A stretch of DNA of 64,000 nucleotides, from positions 1 to 64,000 of the forward strand of contig NZ_BMPY01000033.1 in the NCBI RefSeq assembly GCF_014647835.1, written 5' to 3'. Below, piece by piece: positions 26,454 to 34,511 of the stretch. This DNA comes from Microbispora rosea subsp. aerata (GTDB lineage: Bacteria; Actinomycetota; Actinomycetes; Streptosporangiales; Streptosporangiaceae). Numbering within the stretch: the stretch's first letter is position 1; every line of letters starts with the position of its first letter. Made by a program: the position numbers and the translations under genes. The notes under the pieces were generated by a model. The model was not told where the DNA came from, did no database searches, and was given only the letters and a program-made list of their open reading frames with translations.

Positions 26454-26474
26454 TTATCCACAGGGTGTGGACGA
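26454..26474. promoter_or_regulatory. Inverted pair of DnaA-box-like sequences
   Basis: TTATCCACA (26454-26462), the canonical DnaA box, is followed after 3 bp by TGTGGACGA (26466-26474). The complement of the latter, TCGTCCACA, differs by one base from the actinobacterial box TTGTCCACA. The pair lies between two convergent genes, where no promoter is expected. Confidence 0.6.
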
Positions 26475-26478
26475 GCGT

Positions 26479-27270
26479 CTACAGGTGCTTGCGCAGGAAC
26501 GCGATGTCGTCGGCCTGGCCCTCGGACGGCGTCTCGACCACGATCGGCGCCCCGGCCGCCCGGCAGACCTCCACGATGAGCTCGGGGTCGATCTGCCCGC
26601 TGCCGAGGTTGGCGTGGCGGTCGGCCCCCGAGTCGAACGCGTCCCTGGAGTTGTTGCAGTGCACCAGGTCGATGCGGCCGGTGATCGCCATGACCCGCTC
26701 CACGAGCCCGGCGAGCTCCTCGCCGCCCGCGTGGAAGTGGCAGGTGTCCAGGCAGAAACCGACGACCGAGGGGTCCGGGGCGCCCGCCGTCACGGCGTCC
26801 CACAACCGGGCGATCCGCTCCAGCTTGCGCGCCATCGCGTTGCCGCCGCCGGCGGTGTTCTCGATCAGCACGGGGATCGGGCACTCGGTGCGCTCGAAGA
26901 CCTTGCGCCAGTTGTCGAACCCGGTCTGCGGGTCGTCGCCGGCGTTGACGTGCCCGCCGTGCACGACCAGGCCCTTGGCGCCGATGGCCGCCGCCGCCTT
27001 GAGGTGCGCGTCGAGCAGCTTGCGGCTCGGGATGCGGATGCGGTTGTTGGCGGTGGCCACGTTGATGACGTACGGCGCGTGCACGTAGACGTCGACGTCC
27101 GAGGCGCGCAGGGCGTCGGCGGTGGCGGGCGTCACCGGGCCCTTCCACCCCTGGGGGTCGCCGAGGAAGAACTGCACCACGTCGGCGTCGCGGGCCGCCG
27201 CGTGCGCCAGCGGGTCGTCCTGGTCGACGTGGGCCCCGATCCGCGGGCGGGCGCCGGTGTGGCTGTCCAT
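26479..27270 (-). CDS. nfo: Deoxyribonuclease IV (AP endonuclease family 2)
   Basis: This 263-residue TIM-barrel enzyme cleaves DNA 5' to abasic sites in base-excision repair. The metal-ligand motifs are recognisable: RIGAHV, YVHAPYVINVA, GLVVHGGHV, VLIENTAGGG, FCLDTCHFHAGG, LVHCNNSRD and the terminal IVVETPSEG. The length is a little under the E. coli enzyme. The ATG at 27270 follows TTGGAGGAACGGC. No neighbour is obviously linked in function. The gene reads toward the DnaA-box pair, and a 373-bp non-coding segment lies upstream. Confidence 0.92.
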   Translation of the reverse strand: MDSHTGARPRIGAHVDQDDPLAHAAARDADVVQFFLGDPQGWKGPVTPATADALRASDVDVYVHAPYVINVATANNRIRIPSRKLLDAHLKAAAAIGAKGLVVHGGHVNAGDDPQTGFDNWRKVFERTECPIPVLIENTAGGGNAMARKLERIARLWDAVTAGAPDPSVVGFCLDTCHFHAGGEELAGLVERVMAITGRIDLVHCNNSRDAFDSGADRHANLGSGQIDPELIVEVCRAAGAPIVVETPSEGQADDIAFLRKHL

Positions 27271-27643
27271 GCCGTTCCTCCAACTGTGGGTTGCCTGACC
27301 ACGAGGCCGTCGGACGCGGAGAGCGACCTGTGGGCGCTCTCCGAGAGCGTTTCGAGAGGGGCGCTGTTTTCAAGAGCGCGGCACAGGGCAAGCGCGTCCC
27401 AAGACCCGCGCGCGATACTACTTCGCCCGCACGGAGACGAGCGCGATATCGCCCGGGCGGCCCCGCGCGTCGGCGGCGCAGGCGGGCCGGCCGGCCGTAC
27501 GGCGGTCACGCGTGCGCCCCGGACAACCGTACGCCAGCCGCGCGGCGGATCACGCGTCGGCGGTGCGGCGGTCACGCCTCAGCGGTGCGGCGGTCAGGCG
27601 TCGGCCGCCGTCGTCTGCCCCCGTCAGCCGTCGTGGGCCGCCG
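27271..27643. repeat. Intergenic region with degenerate GGCGGTCACGCGT repeats
   Basis: No gene is seen in these 373 bp. Between 27501 and 27604 a motif close to GGCGGTCACGCGTC recurs about four times (near 27501, 27544, 27567 and 27590) with changes. The left half should hold the nfo promoter. Confidence 0.4.
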
Positions 27644-27976
27644 TCAGCCTCGCAGGGAGAACCCGCGAGGGAAGAAGCCGCCGTGCACGATTCCCAGCGC
27701 GGCGCCGACGAACGACCCCACGATCCCCACGATGATCAACGCCCGCTGTCTGGTGGTCGACGAGACGAACTGGGCGTAGAGCCCGCCCCAGAACCCGACC
27801 GTGCCCACCCACGAGGCGATCATGTGAGCCGCCACGATGAAGCCCGTGACGAACGCCACCAGGCCGCACACCAGCGTCGCGATCGCCATCGCGTTCTCCC
27901 GGGGGTGCGGCCTGCCGTCCGTGTTCAGCGTGAAGCGAATGGGGTGCCTTCTGTTGTGGCCGATGGCGAGTCGCAT
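27644..27976 (-). CDS. Small integral membrane protein of unknown function
   Basis: This 110-residue protein has a short basic N-terminus (MRLAIGHNRRHPIRFTLNTDGRPHP) followed by about three hydrophobic segments: AIATLVCGLVAFVTGFIVAA, WVGTVGFWGGLYAQF and ALIIVGIVGSFVGAALGIVHG. I do not recognise a family. The ATG at 27976 has GAGAGGGGG about 10 nt upstream. It is divergent from the rpsF operon and separated from nfo by the repeat-containing spacer. Confidence 0.6.
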   Translation of the reverse strand: MRLAIGHNRRHPIRFTLNTDGRPHPRENAMAIATLVCGLVAFVTGFIVAAHMIASWVGTVGFWGGLYAQFVSSTTRQRALIIVGIVGSFVGAALGIVHGGFFPRGFSLRG

Positions 27977-28099
27977 CGTGCCTACCCCCTCTCCGACCTC
28001 CAGTTTCACTCTCCGGGCCGGGTACGGCCAAGTGCCTGATAGCCTTATTCGACTGCGTCTGATAGGGGCCGGGGCATGGCCGCCCGGCCACGCGCAGGT

Positions 28100-28145
28100 C
28101 CTCCTGTCACGGCAAGGCGTCGTGACCGCAAAAGTCCAGAGGAGG
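28100..28145 (+). promoter_or_regulatory. rpsF leader hairpin that can mask the ribosome-binding site
   Basis: GTCACG (28106-28111) pairs with CGTGAC (28121-28126) around a 9-nt loop. Immediately outside, CCTCCT (28100-28105) is complementary to the rpsF Shine-Dalgarno AGGAGG (28140-28145). The 3' side carries ACCGCAAAAG, with a CCG of the type used by S6:S18 leader motifs. The structure could allow feedback by S6:S18; this is inference. Confidence 0.5.
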
Positions 28146-28156
28146 TTGGATCACTC

Positions 28157-28447
28157 ATGCGTCGCTACGAGATGATGGTCATCCTCGACCCGTCCCTCGA
28201 CGAGCGCACCGTGCAGCCCTCGCTCGACCAGTTCCTCTCCGTCGTCCGCAACGATGGTGGCACCGTGGAGAAGGTCGACGTCTGGGGTCGTCGCCGCCTG
28301 GCGTACGACATCGCCAAGAAGTCCGAGGGCATCTACGCCGTGGTCGACCTGACCGCCGAGCCCGCCACCGTGAAGGAGCTGGACCGTCAGCTCAACCTGA
28401 ACGAGGGCATCCTCCGCACCAAGGTCATCCGCCCCGAGCTCCACTGA
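28157..28447 (+). CDS. rpsF: Small ribosomal subunit protein bS6
   Basis: This 96-residue protein binds 16S rRNA with bS18 in the platform of the 30S subunit. The sequence [19 protein letters not shown], the [19 protein letters not shown] segment and the end [11 protein letters not shown] are typical of actinobacterial S6. The ATG at 28157 has AGGAGG 11 nt upstream; that box may be masked by the leader hairpin. It starts the conserved rpsF-ssb-rpsR-rplI operon, which joins ribosome assembly to the single-stranded-DNA-binding protein. Confidence 0.97.
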   Translation: MRRYEMMVILDPSLDERTVQPSLDQFLSVVRNDGGTVEKVDVWGRRRLAYDIAKKSEGIYAVVDLTAEPATVKELDRQLNLNEGILRTKVIRPELH

Positions 28448-28549
28448 GTCTCCACGGGCGACACCCGAAGCCCGGCGGTTTGTCGGGCCCGGGCCGTACT
28501 CTGAGCCCTTGACGGCTCAGCTGACGGGATAGGAAGGCGAAAGCGACCG

Positions 28550-29068
28550 ATGGCAGCAGGCGACACACAGATCACGATCGTCGGCAATCTTGTCGACGAC
28601 CCGGAGCTGCGCTTCACCCCTACGGGGCAGGCCGTGGCCCGGTTCCGCATCGCGTCCACTCCGCGGTTCCTCGACAGGCAGACCAACGAGTGGAAGGACG
28701 GCGAGGGCCTGTTCCTCACCTGCAACGTCTGGCGGCAGGCGGCGGAGAACGTCGCGGAGAGCCTCCAGCGCGGCATGCGGGTCATCGTGCAGGGACGGCT
28801 GCGCCAACGGTCGTACGAGACCAAGGAAGGCGAGAAGCGCACGGTCTACGAGGTCGAGGTCGATGAGGTCGGCCCCTCGCTGCGCAACGCCACGGCGAAG
28901 GTCAACAAGACCTCGCGCCAGGGCGGCGGCGGCTTCGGCGGCCCGGCCAACGACCCGTGGGCGACCGCGGCGCCCGCCCCGCAGGGAGGCTACGGCGGCG
29001 GCGGTGGCTTCGGCGGTCCGCAGGGCGGCGGCTTCGGCGGCGACTTCAGCGACGAGCCGCCCTTCTAA
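28550..29068 (+). CDS. ssb: Single-stranded DNA-binding protein
   Basis: This 172-residue SSB has an OB fold over residues 1-112 ([65 protein letters not shown]). A glycine-rich linker follows, ending in the acidic tip DFSDEPPF that docks repair and replication partners. It coats single-stranded DNA in replication, recombination and repair. A GGAAGG box stands upstream of the ATG at 28550. A TACTCT -10 at 28497 could give an additional promoter inside the operon. Confidence 0.97.
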   Translation: MAAGDTQITIVGNLVDDPELRFTPTGQAVARFRIASTPRFLDRQTNEWKDGEGLFLTCNVWRQAAENVAESLQRGMRVIVQGRLRQRSYETKEGEKRTVYEVEVDEVGPSLRNATAKVNKTSRQGGGGFGGPANDPWATAAPAPQGGYGGGGGFGGPQGGGFGGDFSDEPPF

Positions 29069-29156
29069 GTGATCGGGCCCTTCCGGTCCCACTCACCGTA
29101 AACACAACCGAGCGCACCATTCCCGCGACATGCGGGGCTCTGAAAGGAGCACCACG

Positions 29157-29393
29157 ATGGCGAAGCCGGCAGTCCGCAAGCCCAAGAAGAAGGTTTGCCT
29201 TTTCTGCCACGACAAGATCTCCTACGTCGACTACAAGGACACGGGCCTGCTGCGGAAGTTCATCTCCGACCGCGGCAAGATCCGTGCTCGCCGGGTGACG
29301 GGCAACTGCACCCAGCACCAGCGCGACGTGGCGACCGCTATCAAGAACGCCCGTGAGATGGCCCTGCTGCCGTACACGAGCACCGCGCGCTGA
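29157..29393 (+). CDS. rpsR: Small ribosomal subunit protein bS18 (zinc-binding form)
   Basis: This 78-residue S18 carries Cys14 and Cys17 in VCLFCHDK and Cys51 in NCTQHQ, the zinc-binding C+ form. Actinobacteria often also have a zinc-independent C- paralogue under Zur control, which would lie elsewhere. The ATG at 29157 follows AAAGGAG. It partners bS6 from the same operon. Confidence 0.96.
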   Translation: MAKPAVRKPKKKVCLFCHDKISYVDYKDTGLLRKFISDRGKIRARRVTGNCTQHQRDVATAIKNAREMALLPYTSTAR

Positions 29394-29412
29394 GAAAGGA
29401 GACTCAGGACAC

Positions 29413-29859
29413 ATGAAGCTCATCCTCACGACTGAGGTCTCCGGCCTCGGCGCCCCCGGCGACATCGTCGAGGTCAAGGACGGCTACGGCCGTAACTACC
29501 TCATTCCCCGTGGCTTCGCCATCCGCTGGACCCGCGGCGCCGAGTCGCAGGTCATCTCGCTGAAGAAGGCGCGTGCCGCCCGCGAGATCCGCGACCTGGG
29601 CGCCGCCAAGGAGGTCGCCGGCCAGCTCGGCGCCCTCAAGGTGCGGCTCAAGACCCGCGCGGGCGAGTCGGGCCGGCTGTTCGGCTCGGTCACGACCGGC
29701 GACATCGCCGAGGCCGTCAAGGCCGCCGGCGGTCCGGAGCTCGACCGCCGCCGTATCGAGATCGGCAACGCGATCAAGAGCGTCGGCACCCACAAGGTGA
29801 GCGTCCGGCTGCACCCGGAGGTCTCCGCCACCCTCGACGTCGAGGTCGTCGCGGGCTGA
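29413..29859 (+). CDS. rplI: Large ribosomal subunit protein bL9
   Basis: This 148-residue protein has the N-terminal rRNA-binding domain [34 protein letters not shown]-type sequence with the conserved GYGRNYL motif. The long connecting helix and the C-terminal domain ending VEVVAG follow. Length is normal. The start follows AAAGGAGA and lies 19 bp after rpsR. It is the last gene of the operon and is followed by a strong terminator. Confidence 0.96.
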   Translation: MKLILTTEVSGLGAPGDIVEVKDGYGRNYLIPRGFAIRWTRGAESQVISLKKARAAREIRDLGAAKEVAGQLGALKVRLKTRAGESGRLFGSVTTGDIAEAVKAAGGPELDRRRIEIGNAIKSVGTHKVSVRLHPEVSATLDVEVVAG

Positions 29860-29878
29860 CACCCGTCGCAGGCTGTCA

Positions 29879-29912
29879 AGGGCCCTTCTCCGTCACCCGG
29901 AGAGGGGCCCTT
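29879..29912 (+). terminator. Terminator of the rpsF-ssb-rpsR-rplI operon
   Basis: A 15-bp stem with one mismatch (29879-29893 with 29898-29912) and a 4-nt loop lies 19 bp after rplI. Confidence 0.85.
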
Positions 29913-30247
29913 CGCGTGTCACGCAGGCCCTATGTCTCCTCGGCGCCGGGCGCTCCGGGCGTGCGCGACGAGCGGACGGGCCCCGTCGCTACGATGCCCG
30001 GGCGTTCCACTCGCGCGCGGCGAGCGGGCGTCGGACCGCGAGCCCGGCGGGGCCGGGTCCCGGAAATACGCTTTCCAGGCGCAGGTGTCGTGCGGCCTCC
30101 CGCGCAGCGGTGAGGGGTGGCCTCGCGGGCCGGTCGAAGCGGATGAGGAGGTGATTCCCTTCAGGTGTAGAAGGGTTATACGGAACGCTAGTATCTTGCC
30201 GTCCGATTTAGCGGATTTCGTGGAAAGTTCCCCCGATGGAGGCTGTG
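29913..30247 (+). other. Non-coding region upstream of the amino-acid ABC operon
   Basis: This 335-bp stretch has no gene. It is GC-rich at first and becomes AT-richer near 30150-30235, where the promoter should be. CCCTTCAGGTGTAGAAGGG at about 30157 is a small hairpin. TAGTAT at about 30189 is the best -10 candidate, with a weak -35. Confidence 0.4.
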
Positions 30248-31129
30248 ATGCGCCGTCCTATTCTCCTGCTGGCGTCCGGCGCCCTCGTGCTGGCGGCCGC
30301 CGCCTGCGCACCGGCGAACGACACCTCCACCAGCGCGAGCGGCGGCGCGAGCCCCGCCGGCTCCGCGGCGGCCGACGCGTGCGCGAAGGAGAGCCTGAAG
30401 CTCACCACCCCCGGCAAGCTCACGATCGGCACCGACAAGCCGGCGTACGAGCCGTGGTTCAAGGACGACAACCCCTCCAACGGGCAGGGCTTCGAGGGCG
30501 CGGTCGCCTACGCGGTGGCCGAGAAGATGGGCTTCGGCAAGGACGAGGTCGCCTGGACGGTCGTGCCGTTCGACTCGTCGTTCGCCCCCGGGCCCAAGCA
30601 GTTCGACTTCGACATCAACCAGATCTCCATCACGCCGGAGCGGGCCAAGGCCGTCGACTTCAGCCAGGGCTACTACACGGTCAAGCAGGGCGTCGTCGCT
30701 CTCGACGGCACGAAGTTCGCCTCCGCCACGACTCTGGCCGAGCTGAAGGACGCCAAGATCGGCGTGCAGGCCGGCACCACCGCCCTGCAGGCGGTGCAGG
30801 CGGTCATCCAGCCCGCCGAGGAACCGAGCGTGTTCAACCAGCAGGTCGACGCGATCAACGCGCTGAAGAACAAGCAGATCGACGCCATCGTCGTCGACCT
30901 GCCGACCGCCTTCTACGTCACCGCCGCCCAGGTGGAGGGCTCGAAGATCGTCGGCCAGTTCTCCGCGAACGCCGGGCAGCCCGAGGAGTTCGGCCTGCTG
31001 TTCCAGAAGGGCAGCCCGCTGGTGAGCTGCGTCGACAAGGCGCTCGGCGAGCTGAAGTCGTCCGGTGAGCTGGCGAAGATCGAGAGCCGGTGGCTGACCG
31101 CCGCCGCGGGCGCGCCGGAGCTGAAGTGA
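30248..31129 (+). CDS. Amino-acid ABC transporter substrate-binding lipoprotein
   Basis: This 293-residue protein has a lipoprotein signal (RRPILLLASGALVLAAAAC, lipid-modified cysteine near 21). A Ser/Ala-rich linker precedes an SBP_bac_3 fold. Motifs include KLTIGTDKPAYEPWF, GFEGAVAYAVAEKMGF and a DFDINQISITPERAKAVDFSQGYY-type segment with the usual arginine contact. It should bind a polar amino acid outside the membrane. The ATG at 30248 has GGAGG 5 nt upstream; an ATG at 30236 is possible. Its stop overlaps the permease start by 4 bp, so the three genes form one operon. Confidence 0.92.
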   Translation: MRRPILLLASGALVLAAAACAPANDTSTSASGGASPAGSAAADACAKESLKLTTPGKLTIGTDKPAYEPWFKDDNPSNGQGFEGAVAYAVAEKMGFGKDEVAWTVVPFDSSFAPGPKQFDFDINQISITPERAKAVDFSQGYYTVKQGVVALDGTKFASATTLAELKDAKIGVQAGTTALQAVQAVIQPAEEPSVFNQQVDAINALKNKQIDAIVVDLPTAFYVTAAQVEGSKIVGQFSANAGQPEEFGLLFQKGSPLVSCVDKALGELKSSGELAKIESRWLTAAAGAPELK

Positions 31130-32151
31130 CCGACGGGGAGGCGGCCGCCTCGCCGCCGGGGCATCCGGAGGCCGCGGAGTCGCGGGCGGGGAATGTGGGG
31201 GCTGCGCCGGCGGGAACGCCGGGGCCCGCGAAGGCCGCGCCGGTGGGAACGCCGGAGCCCGCGAAGGCCGCGCCGGTGGGGGACCCCGAGCGCGGGGAGC
31301 CGCCCGTGTGGGTGAAGAGCGAGCGGCAGCGTCGCCGGGAGGCCGAGCTGCGCGCCCGCGGGCGGCGCTCGACGTCGATAGCCACCGCGTCCACGATCGT
31401 CGTGGTGGTCCTGCTGGTCGTCGTGATCACCAACTCGCCGGGCTGGCCGCGGGTGCAGGAGACCTTCTTCAGCCCCGAGGCGTTCGCCAAGGCGCTGCCC
31501 GACGTGCTGCGCGGCTTCCTGCTCAACATCAAGATCTTCCTCATCGCCGAGGTCTGCATCTTGGCGCTGGGGCTGCTCGTCGCGCTGGTGCGCGGCCTGC
31601 GTTCGCCGGTGTTCTTCCCGCTGCGCGCGCTGGCCGTGCTCTACACCGACATCTTCCGCGGCATCCCGGTCCTCCTGCTCATCTATCTGGTCGGGTTCGG
31701 CGTTCCCGCGCTGGAGCTGCAGGGCGCGCCGAGCGACCCGGTCACGCTCGGCACCATCGCGCTCGTGCTGTCGTACGGGGCGTACGTCGCGGAGGTGTTC
31801 CGGGCGGGGATCGAGTCGGTGCACCCGAGCCAGCGGGCGGCGGCGCGGTCGCTGGCCCTGAGCCACGGCCAGACCATGCGTCACGTGGTGCTGCCGCAGG
31901 CGGTCCGCAACGTGATCCCGCCGCTGCTCAACGACTTCACCTCGCTGCAGAAGGACACCTCGCTGGTCACCGTCCTCGGCCCGCTGGAGGCGCTGCGGCA
32001 GGCCTCGATCCATGCCCAGTACGACTTCAACTACACGCCTCATCTGATCGCCGCGCTGCTGTTCATCCTGCTGACGGTGCCGATGGCCCGGTTCACCGAC
32101 TATGTCGCCGCGCGCACCCGGCGGCGCCAGACGGGAGGCGGCACGGCATGA
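31126..32151 (+). CDS. Amino-acid ABC transporter permease with a long repeat-containing N-terminus
   Basis: This 341-residue HisM/GlnP-type permease begins with an unusual cytoplasmic extension of about 80 residues, rich in Ala/Pro/Glu. It includes three copies of an 11-residue unit (AAPxGTPxPAK). A basic region and the first membrane helix (TASTIVVVVLLVVVITNSP) follow, then about four further helices. The EAA loop that contacts the ATPase reads EVFRAGIESVHPSQRAAARSLALSHGQTMRHVVLPQA-like. The GTG at 31126 overlaps the binding-protein stop. The extension is not needed in known family members, so it is probably an expanded linker. Confidence 0.9.
   Translation: MTDGEAAASPPGHPEAAESRAGNVGAAPAGTPGPAKAAPVGTPEPAKAAPVGDPERGEPPVWVKSERQRRREAELRARGRRSTSIATASTIVVVVLLVVVITNSPGWPRVQETFFSPEAFAKALPDVLRGFLLNIKIFLIAEVCILALGLLVALVRGLRSPVFFPLRALAVLYTDIFRGIPVLLLIYLVGFGVPALELQGAPSDPVTLGTIALVLSYGAYVAEVFRAGIESVHPSQRAAARSLALSHGQTMRHVVLPQAVRNVIPPLLNDFTSLQKDTSLVTVLGPLEALRQASIHAQYDFNYTPHLIAALLFILLTVPMARFTDYVAARTRRRQTGGGTA
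31201..31296 (+). repeat. 33-bp tandem repeat inside the permease gene
   Basis: Three nearly identical units (31201-31233, 31234-31266, 31267-31296, the last shortened and diverged) encode AAPxGTPxPAK. The unit length keeps the reading frame, so copy number can change without disrupting the gene. Confidence 0.85.
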
Positions 32152-32891
32152 GCCTGCTCAAGGTCGAGGGCGTCTGGAAGCACTACCACGGGCTGAGCGT
32201 GCTGCGCGGGATCGACCTGGAGGTCGCCCCGCACGAGGTGGTCTGCCTGATCGGGGCCTCCGGCTCGGGCAAGTCGACGCTGCTGCGCTGCGTCAACCTG
32301 CTGGAGACGATCGACGACGGAGCGATCTACCTCGACGGCGCCGAGATCACCGACGTGCGGGCCGACGCCGACGACGTCCGCCGCCGCATCGGCATCGTGT
32401 TTCAGGCGTACAACCTGTTCCCGCACATGACCGTGCTCGACAACATCACGCTCGCGCCGCGCAAGGTGCACGGCGTGCGCCGGGAGGAGGCCGAGGCCCG
32501 GGCGCGCGAGCTGCTCGACCGGTTCGGGCTGGCCGACAAGGCGGGGGAATACCCCGACCGGCTGTCCGGCGGCCAGCAGCAGCGGGTCGCCGTCATCCGC
32601 GCGGTCGCGACCAACCCCCGCCTGCTGCTGCTCGACGAGGTCACCTCCGCGCTCGACCCCACGCTGGTCACCGAGGTGCTGAGCGTGATCCGCGAGCTCA
32701 AGGAGACCGGGATGACGATGATCCTGGCCACCCATGAGATGGGCTTCGCCCGCGACATCGCCGACACCGTGTGCTTCCTGGAGGGCGGCGTGCTGCTGGA
32801 GAGCGGCCCGCCCGAGCAGATCTTCAGCGCGCCCGAGCATCCGCGCACCCGGGCGTTCCTGCAGAGCGTGCTGGAGGCCCGGCGCATGTGA
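32148..32891 (+). CDS. Amino-acid ABC transporter ATP-binding protein (GlnQ-like)
   Basis: This 247-residue ATPase powers the transporter formed with the two upstream genes. Walker A is GASGSGKST, the Q-loop lies in FQAYNLFPHMTVLDNI, and the signature is LSGGQQQRVA. Walker B is LLLLDEVTSALD, and the switch histidine is in ILATHEMGFA. These are features of the polar-amino-acid (PAAT) group. The ATG at 32148 overlaps the permease stop (ATGA). It ends 1 bp before the convergent MATE gene, so no terminator separates them. Confidence 0.95.
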   Translation: MSLLKVEGVWKHYHGLSVLRGIDLEVAPHEVVCLIGASGSGKSTLLRCVNLLETIDDGAIYLDGAEITDVRADADDVRRRIGIVFQAYNLFPHMTVLDNITLAPRKVHGVRREEAEARARELLDRFGLADKAGEYPDRLSGGQQQRVAVIRAVATNPRLLLLDEVTSALDPTLVTEVLSVIRELKETGMTMILATHEMGFARDIADTVCFLEGGVLLESGPPEQIFSAPEHPRTRAFLQSVLEARRM

Positions 32892-32892
32892 G

Positions 32893-34221
32893 TCAGGCGG
32901 CCGTCCGCGAGGCGCCGGTGACCATCCAGGCGGTGCCGTACGCGCGGAGGGTGAGCGTGACGAGCCGGGCGGCCATCCAGGCGCCGAGCGCGAGCCACAG
33001 GCCGACCAGGCTGCCGGCGACGGCGGCGAACGGCAGGTAGGCCAGCGTCGTCCACAGCCCCGCCCAGGCGAGGTAGCGCTGGTCGCCCGCGCCGATGAGC
33101 ACCCCGTCCAGCACGAACACCACGCCCGCGATCGGCTGGAAGAGCGCGACCGGCCACAGCACGGCGAGCAGCTCGGCCGCCTCCGCGCCGCGGGCGTCGA
33201 ACAGGGCCGGGACCAGCGGGCGCGCCAGCAGGACGGCCACGCAGAACACCACGCCGCACGCGACGCCCCACATGACCATGCGCCGGGTGGCCGCGCGGGT
33301 GCCCGCGGTGTCGCCCGCGCCCAGCGCCCGGCCCGTGATGGCCTGCCCCGCGATCGCGATGGCGTCGAGGGCGAAGGCGAGGAACGTCCAGATCCGGGCG
33401 GCGATCGTGTGCGCGCCGATCTGGTCCTCGCCCATCCGCGTGGCGATCGAGGCGGCGACGAGCAGCACGGCCTGCAGGCATGCCGTACGGACGACCAGGG
33501 CGAACCCGGCGGCGCCCGCGGCCCGCACCCCGGCGAGGTCGGGCAGCAGCGACGCGCCGTGCGCGCGGGCGGTCCGCACGACCAGCGTGAGGTACGTGGC
33601 GGCGGCCAGGGTCTGGGCGATGACCGTGCCCCAGGCCGACCCGGCGATCCCCCAGCCGAGGCCGAGCACGAACCAGATGTTGAGCAGCCCGTTCAGCGCG
33701 AACGACGCGACGGACACGGCCAGCGGCGTCCGGGTGTCCTGCAGCCCGCGCAGCACGCCGGTGCCGGCGAGGACCAGCAGCATCGCGGGGGTGCCGATGA
33801 GGCTGATGCGCAGATAGGTGACGGCCTGCGCGGCGAGCTGGCCCGTCGCTCCGAACAGGTGTACGATAAACGGAGCAAGAGGCCAGCACGCCACGCTGAC
33901 GGCCAGGCCGATGATCGCGGCCAGCCACAGGCCGTCCATCCCCTGGCGCATCGCCTGCCTGACGTCCCCCGCCCCCAGCCGCCGCGCGACGGCGGCCGTG
34001 GTGGCGTACGCGAGGAACACGCACAGCCCGACGAGAGCCGACAGGGCCGCGCTGGCCACGCCGAGAGCGCCGAGCGCCGGATCGGGGAGGTGGCCGACGA
34101 TGGCGGAGTCGGTGAGCAGGAAGAGCGGCTCGGCCACGAGTGCCCCGAATGCCGGGATCGCAAGCCTGAGGATCTCCCTGTCGTGGGCGCGGCCGTGTCC
34201 CGCTCCGGAGGTAAGTGGCAT
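32893..34221 (-). CDS. MATE family efflux transporter (DinF-like)
   Basis: This 442-residue protein has twelve predicted membrane segments of the MOP superfamily. It begins DREILRLAIPAFGALVAEPLFLLTDSAIVGHL, and the second half repeats the fold from about residue 235. It belongs to the DinF/NorM group that extrudes cationic drugs or small metabolites by Na+ or H+ exchange. The gene stands between rplI and dnaB in Streptomyces too. The ATG at 34221 has a weak AGGCG upstream. It is divergent from dnaB, and the shared intergenic region holds DnaA-box-like motifs. Confidence 0.9.
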   Translation of the reverse strand: MPLTSGAGHGRAHDREILRLAIPAFGALVAEPLFLLTDSAIVGHLPDPALGALGVASAALSALVGLCVFLAYATTAAVARRLGAGDVRQAMRQGMDGLWLAAIIGLAVSVACWPLAPFIVHLFGATGQLAAQAVTYLRISLIGTPAMLLVLAGTGVLRGLQDTRTPLAVSVASFALNGLLNIWFVLGLGWGIAGSAWGTVIAQTLAAATYLTLVVRTARAHGASLLPDLAGVRAAGAAGFALVVRTACLQAVLLVAASIATRMGEDQIGAHTIAARIWTFLAFALDAIAIAGQAITGRALGAGDTAGTRAATRRMVMWGVACGVVFCVAVLLARPLVPALFDARGAEAAELLAVLWPVALFQPIAGVVFVLDGVLIGAGDQRYLAWAGLWTTLAYLPFAAVAGSLVGLWLALGAWMAARLVTLTLRAYGTAWMVTGASRTAA

Positions 34222-34349
34222 ACGCCTATTTTGCGGCTTACGAAGCCATGCTCGATCGGTATCGGAATCTCCGTCGACTTTCTTCTTTCCACAGGCCGTG
34301 GATAGCGAAATCCCAGGTGGAAGCGGTCTTCCAGGGTTCGGTCACATCA

Positions 34350-34426
34350 CTGTCCACAGGGTCGTCCCCAGGGTTTTCACAGGTCCCCGGAGCGGACTGC
34401 ACACGTTGTCCACAGGGTTGTCCACT
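34350..34426. promoter_or_regulatory. Cluster of DnaA-box-like motifs upstream of dnaB
   Basis: TTGTCCACA at 34406-34414 is a perfect actinobacterial DnaA box. CTGTCCACA (34350-34358) and TTGTCCACT (34418-34426) each differ by one base, and a weaker CTTTCCACA lies at 34285-34293. All are on the plus strand in the dnaB/MATE divergent region, about 90-160 bp before dnaB. They suggest DnaA control of dnaB or DnaA titration. Confidence 0.6.
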
Positions 34427-34511
34427 GGTCAAGTTGCCGCCACGCTCCGTGGTTGGGGAGACTGGCGGACCGGGTTGGGGATGCTGTGACCGCTGGGCAG
34501 GGGGTGTGAGG

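Noticed and set aside
28141-28156. GGAGGTTGGATCACTC before rpsF, resembling the 3' end of 16S rRNA
   Set aside because: The likeness is short and contains the Shine-Dalgarno itself; no other 16S sequence is nearby.
30180-30206. GGAAC...CGTC spacing upstream of the amino-acid ABC operon, read as an ECF sigma promoter
   Set aside because: The spacer is about 13 bp, shorter than the 16-18 bp needed for ECF promoters.
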